Of a DNA stretch of 64,000 nucleotides, positions 62,050 to 64,000 are shown piece by piece. The translations under genes were made by a program, and so were the position numbers. The stretch's first letter is position 1. The number at the start of each line of letters is the position of its first letter. This DNA is from Locusta migratoria (taxonomy: Eukaryota > Arthropoda > Insecta > Orthoptera > Acrididae): contig CM048744.1 of NCBI GenBank assembly GCA_026315105.1, forward strand, positions 366,255,159 to 366,319,158, read 5' to 3'. The notes beneath the pieces are model-generated. The model searched no databases and had not been told where the DNA came from. It was given only the letters and a program-made list of their open reading frames with translations.

Positions 62050-62340
62050 GCCCCCCCCCCCCAAAAAAAAAGAACTGCCACAAAACATTTGGAAGAGCAC
62101 AAAGGCAATTGTAGAAGAGGAGAAACGGAACGATCAGCTATTGTTGAGCATGCATTCCAGCCAGGTAACCACCACATTCGTTCAGACGAGACGCGGTTAC
62201 TATGAAAGGCTCTACAGAGAGGCAGTTGAAATCGCCAAACATCCGAATAATCTCAGTCGTAAGGAAGACGGTATATGGATGCCGGTGCTGATGTACCACC
62301 AGTCCACTACAGCGTGACGGCAACGACGATCGGCGGCAGC
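62050..62340 (+). pseudogene. Penelope-like element C-terminal (GIY-YIG region) fragment
   Basis: The plus strand reads KELPQNIWKSTKAIVEEEKR, then FVQTRRGYYERLYREAVEIA KHPNNLSRKEDGIWMPVL. The block (Y)(Y/W)(E/D)R.(Y/H)(R/K)EA(I/V)EI..H.NN(L/F)(N/S)R..G(I/F).....W(M/N)PVL is the C-terminal part of the GIY-YIG endonuclease of Penelope-like retroelements. The RT and catalytic GIY-YIG residues are missing, so this is a 3' fragment. Confidence 0.6.
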
Positions 62341-62644
62341 GAACGACGGCCAATTGCACTGACGTGTTCAAGACACGTGACATCATGCGTCTACGCGGGA
62401 ACTCGCGGACAACGAGCTCAGCGGCAGTCAGTAGCGAGCCAGTGTGTGTGTTGGATCTGCAATCCTACAGACACCCCCTCAAGATGTCCTCCGCAGACGG
62501 AGACGAAATGTTCGGTTTTGACGACAAATTCTACCGACCTCGGCATTTTTCTGAGCACTGTATATAAATGGTTGGCTGACGCAGATGTACGTTACAAATA
62601 ATTAGATCCCCGGTGTTGAAGCAATACGGAATGTAGAAATGATA
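62341..62644. other. Downstream of the Penelope-like fragment; no gene recognised
   Basis: A TATA-like GTATATAAATGGTTGG occurs near 62558. It could be Penelope 3' sequence. No separate gene seen. Confidence 0.35.
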
Positions 62645-63010
62645 GTGTGATTTACAGTCTGAAAGCACAGCGGCCAGTGTCAGGGCAGACGGCAGGAAGG
62701 GCGAGCCAGTGGCTCTTTTTCTCTCTGAGTCTGCCGCGGCTACCGCAGAGAAGCGCCCACGCCTTCCGGCCGCTGGCGGCTGCGGATGGTGTCCGCTGCT
62801 CGCCGGCCCACTGCGCCATCCGGCCCCGCGGTCACGGGTTCGAAGGCGGAGCAGGTCACCAGAGGCGGCCGGCGCCCCATCCGGCCGACTTCAAACGAAC
62901 CAGGCCGGCCAGCGCGGCACAGTTCCACAGCCTCCTCTGGTACTGTTCCCTTTCCGCTGTCGCTAGTCGCTGCTCCGCTACGATGCAGCGGACTCACATC
63001 TATATTCATG
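62645..63010. promoter_or_regulatory. GC- and CpG-rich island
   Basis: GC-rich block with CCGGCCGCTGGCGGCTGCGG and CGGCCCCGCGGTCACGGGTT CGAA. Frames are open on both strands, as in the other GC-rich islands. Part of it (CGGTCACGGGTTCGAA) resembles a tRNA B box, so GC-rich repeat DNA is an alternative to a promoter. Confidence 0.3.
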
Positions 63011-63941
63011 CTTGCCAACTTTTGAAAAAGGCTTTCAGTAAAACTCACGTGCCGCAAAAAAAAAAAAAAAAAATCTGCGAAATAATATCCACATAGTCCG
63101 GCTTGACGAAAATAATGATTTTTTCAGGATTACAAAATACAATAATGTAATCATATCTACATACGCCATAGGCCATTTTTCAAGCGAACATAACAATCAA
63201 GAAGAAGCGTTAAATAGCAGTAGGCACGGTGAATATTGGTTTAGAGGATACAAAACCGGACTTCCTTGATAAATTAAGCAGATATGATACAGTTGAAAAA
63301 GGTTTTACACAATAAAACTTGTTTATAGGCAAGAAATAATAACATACACTGCAAATGATATGCTAGTTCGACTATAGCCTAATTTTCTGTCTTGTATAAA
63401 AGGAAAACTTTACCAAGAAAAGAGGAATGCAAGAAAACTGTGATCTTCAATTTTGTCTCACCTTGAGTGCGATAGTCACAGGCGGTACGTAAAGAAGTAC
63501 TTCCTCATTGGTGGAAAGAAATGGTATTTATCTGTATCCTGGAAATCGATAAGTATGTTCTAGGTCTGAATGCCAATAACCGACTCATCAGCACTTCTTT
63601 GAAATTTGCAGAGCAGAGCCTGTCGACACCTGAGATTCACATAAAACTTGAAGAACTGTTATCCCGCCTTTAAATTCAATTCCAATGGCGTGACCACAGA
63701 ACACGGCGTCACGAACATCAGAGTTAAAAATACCAGTCAGATCGATGAATAAAGTTTCGACTATCGTAGACGTATCTTCGACCCACACAAACAATCGATT
63801 GAACATATGTGGTGTGATTATCGAACGTTAACGTTTCAATTTTTTTTTGCAATTCGTAAAATAACACCGACCATCCGTAAAACCGTAAAATGATGCAATT
63901 TCCGTAAATTTTACGGATAAACTGTAAAAGTTGGCAGGTAT
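63011..63941. mobile_element. Candidate element with ~45-bp inverted ends
   Basis: The left end CTTGCCAACTTTTGAAAAAG GCTTTCAGTAAAA and the complemented right end CCTGCCAACTTTTACAGTTT ATCCGTAAAA are similar over about 45 bp. The right end also contains the palindrome CCGTAAATTTTACGG. A short A-run at 63056-63073 lies just inside the left end. No transposase is recognisable in the interior. The flanks do not show an obvious duplication. Confidence 0.45.
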
Positions 63942-64000
63942 GTATATTGATAATCTTTCTCATAATATTCTGACGAAGTAATGGTTGGTTGAAGTTGTTT

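Noticed and set aside
62647..63096. 149-codon plus-strand frame over the third GC-rich island
   Set aside because: Same compositional effect, and it runs into an A-run giving a lysine tail.

Overview
This 64 kb window looks like intergenic or intronic DNA of a large, repeat-rich insect genome. An orthopteran such as a locust or grasshopper is the best guess. The evidence is AT-rich sequence with no operon-like gene organisation, about twenty copies of tRNA-derived SINEs, RTE-like and CR1/Daphne-like LINEs, many Tc1/mariner-type fossils, PIF/Harbinger, P-element-like, MULE/FLYWCH-like and Penelope-like remnants, and short target-site duplications typical of animal transposition. The species call is inference. 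I found no convincing host protein-coding gene. The only long open frames belong to LINEs.

Layout. 0-5.4 kb: Harbinger and MADF scraps, a mariner DD34D pseudogene joined to a Tc1 end, a complete but dead Tc1/mariner-type element with long terminal inverted repeats (3050-4841), and a decayed RTE LINE tail. 5.4-8.5 kb: an internally repetitive element and two old SINEs. 8.6-11.0 kb: the best-preserved LINE, an RTE-like copy on the minus strand with an 11-bp target-site duplication. 12.6-18.1 kb: tandem repeats of about 328 bp and a large inverted duplication with 889-bp arms. 20.7-25.4 kb: a near-perfect hairpin, a fold-back mariner derivative carrying a LINE that itself carries a SINE, a GC-rich island, a palindromic MITE and two SINEs. 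25.8-28.9 kb: P-element and MULE-like fossils and a fold-back element containing a hammerhead-ribozyme-like motif. 29-38.6 kb: SINEs, a candidate tRNA-Thr inside a 28-bp direct repeat, a two-gene Harbinger relic, a deletion-derivative mariner, a CR1-like LINE, and two adjacent elements sharing one terminal repeat. 38.8-47 kb: mostly low-information sequence with SINEs, another hammerhead-like hairpin and small stem-loop repeats. 47.4-51 kb: a Tc1 fossil loaded with five SINEs. 51-57 kb: an inverted gag-like retroelement, a second palindromic MITE, CR1-like LINEs, a GC-rich island and a three-level nested insertion. 57-64 kb: SINEs, a Tc1 end, LINE scraps, a Penelope-like GIY-YIG remnant, a third GC-rich island and an inverted-repeat element.

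How the parts relate. The LINEs supply the kind of machinery that moves SINEs; the SINEs show LINE-like target-site duplications of 8-15 bp. The DNA transposons are nearly all broken, so they act here mainly as landing sites. Nesting gives a relative order: Tc1/mariner fossils are oldest, RTE LINEs are younger, and CR1 copies and SINEs are youngest. The most unusual signal is a dispersed set of hammerhead-like motifs (CTGANGA ... GAAAC), several arranged as inverted pairs. One at 28582-28632 folds on paper into a nearly complete type I hammerhead. A Penelope-like remnant, a class known to carry such ribozymes, lies at 61.9-62.3 kb.
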